Assembly: GCA_034509925.1 (NCBI GenBank)
Contig: CM067527.1
Location: 13,475,001 to 13,539,000, forward strand
Length of the DNA stretch: 64,000 nt
Direction: 5' to 3'
From: Hirudinaria manillensis
Lineage: Eukaryota; Annelida; Clitellata; Hirudinida; Hirudinidae
Each line of letters opens with the position of its first letter. Position 1 is the first letter of the stretch. Below are positions 62,101-64,000 of the stretch, in pieces. Below the pieces are notes generated by a model. The model was not told the DNA's origin and made no database searches. It saw nothing but the letters and a program-made list of their open reading frames with translations. A program made the translations under genes and the position numbers.

Positions 62101-64000
62101 ATAAAACTAAATAATAGGTTAATAATAGGCATTACGAGTGGGGAACTCGGAGATGGATCCTGTAAAGTGAATAAAACTTTATAATCCTTATAATCCCGAA
62201 AATGTAAATTTGGCGCGAAAGTTGAGAAAACGAATCGAATTTAAAAAATAGAAATTGTAGAGGATAGTTTCATGATTCGTTTGATATATTAATTTTTAAA
62301 TTTGGTTCAGTGGAATTGCTTCGCTTGGAGTTAGAATAATCGCCGGCTAGCGATCTTTCCTAAACTTTTGATTGGGTCATTTCTTCCGACTCCATGTCGT
62401 TTTTGGCATCGTGAACGAAATAGGCGGAGTGGCAAGAAAATTTAAAAAATAGAAATTGTAGAGGATAGTTTCATGATTCGTTTGATATATTAATTTTTAA
62501 ATTTGTTTCAGTGGAATTGCTTCGCTTGGAGTTCGAAGTTGACTCAACAAGTAGCGTAAGGGTCCGTGTGGTTTTGGCATCGTGAACGAAATAGGCGGAT
62601 TTGCAAGAAAATTTAAAAAATAGAAATTGTAGAGGATAGTTTCATGATTCGTTTGGTGTATTTACTTTTAAAATTGATTCAGTAGAACTGCTTCGCTTGA
62701 GCGGTTTCCTGATTTCGTGCTCACGCACTTTTTGTTGTCAGGCTCGTATGACGCTGGTGTTACCGAGGTTGAATTCTAAGCGTTATCAGCAGCGTTATCA
62801 TATTTCAACTTTTTTAAAGATTTGTTTTCATTTCAAAATGCTGTCACACTAGTACATGCCGTCCGGATTTTGAAGTTCTGATACCAGTACTTAAAAACGG
62901 AATTCTGGCTACACTATCATCCCTGGATCCAGATAATTGAAGAATAATTGAAATTATATTGCTGATTAATTAATTTAGTAATTAATTAAATTGAATGGCA
63001 ATATAATTTGAGAATTAATTAATTGGTACTATTCAGAGTCTTTGGTTATGAATGTAGACATAGATTTATCTCGAAAAGCAGAGCGAGAATTAGAGAATTA
63101 GCAGATATCAAGACTTAGACATTTGAGCATTGTACATCTTCCGAGCCATCTGAACACTTTCAATAAACCTGACCTTCTATAATTAGTTTGAGGACCCCGG
63201 GTTATTACAATAGATACATGTATGCAAGTATACCAGTTGTATGCAAATAAATAAACACCGGAAATTCAATAAAAAAATATAATAAACAATTTCAATTCAT
63301 ATATTTTATTACATAAAATACCCTTGCATTTCATGTTATCACATTCCCAAACAGATGTCGTTGAATCGGTCGATAAGTTGGAGATCCAAAAGATTTTTGA
63401 AAAAACAACAAAACATGGTGACATCGTGATTTATGAGATTATGATGTAAGAGATTTAATTTAGCTCTTGCAATTTCAATTCTAGTAAGAATAAAACATTT
63501 GATTTTTAATTTTACCTTAAACTTCCTGCAATTAGTTCTGCAATTATTTAACGGATGAAATGTTGTAAAAGTAAAGTGTTTTGCCACCTACATGAAAATT
63601 ATTTTCCATTCTTACTAATATTTACATTATAAGCAAATTTAAAGGGGTTTTTTAACTTTTAGAAACTGTACTTTTCCCTTAAGAGTGCTTATAGTTGATG
63701 AGATCGTATGGGATACCAATGACAAAGAGAAATTTTTAATGGAAAGCGTTATATTAAATATGCTAAAGTTTCTACAGAATCCAAAGAAAGTGAATATTAG
63801 TTTTAAAATTTGTTTGAAGCACAAAGGCTTATTAAAATGTAATAAAATGTAAATAATATTATTGAGAATAATTGTTTTAATTCTTGAAATTTAAGACTAA
63901 ATAAAAGCATAGACTTATTAATTCATATTAAATCTAAACATTTAAAATTTTGTTTTGCGCAGCTTTTGGTAATAGGAAGAAGTGAAACAAGAATTGTGAG
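56196..64000 (+). CDS. receptor gene G: paralogue of F, runs off the window
   Basis: Exons: 56196-56244 (signal peptide MTTFSTVLIFLTTVEA), 56785-57120 (Ig1), 57260-57598 (Ig2), 57719-58063 (Ig3), 58436-58726 (Ig4), 58795-58885 (membrane helix: GVNSTLITTIVILVIIITMI and on), 59919-59986 (tail exon), then 63355-63445, 63663-63789 and 63963 to the window end (start of the spermidine-synthase-like domain). All phases equal those of F. Ig3 and Ig4 are nearly identical to F, Ig2 very similar, while Ig1 is clearly diverged. The enzyme-like exons read KLEIQKIFEKTTKHGDIVIY, RVLIVDEIVWDTNDKEKFLM and LLVIGRSETRIVR, so the altered co-substrate loop is shared. A 2.65-kb transposon and a solo LTR lie between the tail exon and the enzyme-like part. 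If those block splicing, G could be a short-tail receptor only. Confidence 0.75.
58795..58910 (+). other. transmembrane exon of receptor G with alternative short-tail stop
   Basis: The helix ends VLRKR. Splicing at 58885 gives the long form, while read-through gives RFGLYFSK-stop at 58910, the counterpart of the F ending. The helix is encoded by an ATA/AAT-like repeat. Confidence 0.72.
59210..59463. mobile_element. probable hAT-type MITE, about 254 bp
   Basis: The left end caagggttccctaacttttt and right end (reverse strand) caggggtccctaacctgt are imperfect inverted repeats of the kind found at hAT element ends. The interior is non-coding. The expected 8-bp target duplication is not clear, so the element is old or its ends are slightly misplaced. 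The corresponding stretch downstream of F's membrane exon lacks it. Confidence 0.5.
59919..59986 (+). CDS. receptor G juxtamembrane tail exon
   Basis: Acceptor tttatattcag, donor gtaatt. In phase 2-1 it reads KNNEIEEQLSVNLCSGSTHP IEG. It is homologous to T1 of F at its start (KNNE-E) and then diverged. Confidence 0.62.
60106..62758. mobile_element. 2653-bp non-coding TIR element with 8-bp target duplication
   Basis: Inverted ends accagcgtcatasgagcctg (left from 60106, right ending 62758) extend about 38 bp with few mismatches. GTTACCGA at 60098-60105 and 62759-62766 is a perfect 8-bp target duplication, as made by hAT, P and some other transposases. No open frame over 60 codons is present, so it is non-autonomous. 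The interior holds a diverged tandem duplication of about 790 bp and a threefold repeat near the right end. Confidence 0.92.
62242..62700. repeat. threefold internal repeat of the 2.65-kb TIR element
   Basis: The block tttaaaaaatagaaattgta...tggaattgcttcgcttg recurs at about 62245, 62437 and 62604. The linking segment tttttggcatcgtgaacgaa occurs twice (about 62399 and 62573). Units are about 170-190 bp. Confidence 0.85.
62916..63209 (+). mobile_element. solo LTR, about 290 bp, in receptor G
   Basis: Reads atccctggatccagataatt to gaccccgggttattaca, the same subfamily as 47053-47347 but in the opposite orientation relative to the window. The first few bases and the target duplication are not clear, so the left end is approximate. 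Confidence 0.8.

Overview
This window is nuclear DNA from an intron-rich, AT-rich animal, most likely a marine invertebrate. The evidence is GT-AG introns with conserved phases, type-II Golgi-style and immunoglobulin-type proteins, a Tc1 transposon, an LTR element primed by tRNA-Leu, and TTAGGG-like runs. I cannot name the species. Nothing suggests a bacterium or an organelle, and I saw no tRNA, rRNA or CRISPR array.

Layout. (1) 1-5 kb: the GC-richer last exon of a + strand gene ending in a possible prenylation box, a cytosine/thymine-rich minisatellite, and a 276-aa single-exon reading frame of unknown function. (2) 6-20 kb, minus strand: two different glycosyltransferase-like genes of three exons each (9.2-11.9 kb and 17.0-19.9 kb), decayed extra copies of one exon, and a nearly intact Tc1 element whose empty site survives in a local duplicate. 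(3) 21-44 kb: an array of one four-exon, type-II membrane, glycosyltransferase-like family. It has three intact minus-strand copies (B, C, D), one intact + strand copy (E) and three relics (A, A', D'), produced partly by one block duplication. (4) 45-64 kb, + strand: two paralogous receptor genes, F (complete) and G (runs off the window).

The most striking system is genes F and G. Each has a signal-peptide exon, four immunoglobulin-like domain exons that are all phase 1-1, and one transmembrane exon. This is followed by interchangeable juxtamembrane tail exons (phase 2 in, phase 1 out) and then, in matching phase, exons encoding a spermidine-synthase-fold domain. That intracellular domain keeps the scaffold but has lost the glycine/aspartate co-substrate loop and the catalytic aspartate; the visible part of G carries the same loop change. 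I read F and G as cell-surface immunoglobulin receptors with a pseudo-spermidine-synthase cytoplasmic domain. Summing all chosen exons of F gives 2280 nt, an exact multiple of three, without any internal stop.

Mobile DNA is concentrated in the same introns: a 1.77-kb non-autonomous LTR element, two solo LTRs of a related subfamily, a 2.65-kb TIR element with an 8-bp target duplication, and a probable hAT-type MITE. Glycan-modifying arrays next to rapidly diverging immunoglobulin receptors could suggest a recognition or immunity locus, but this is inference only.
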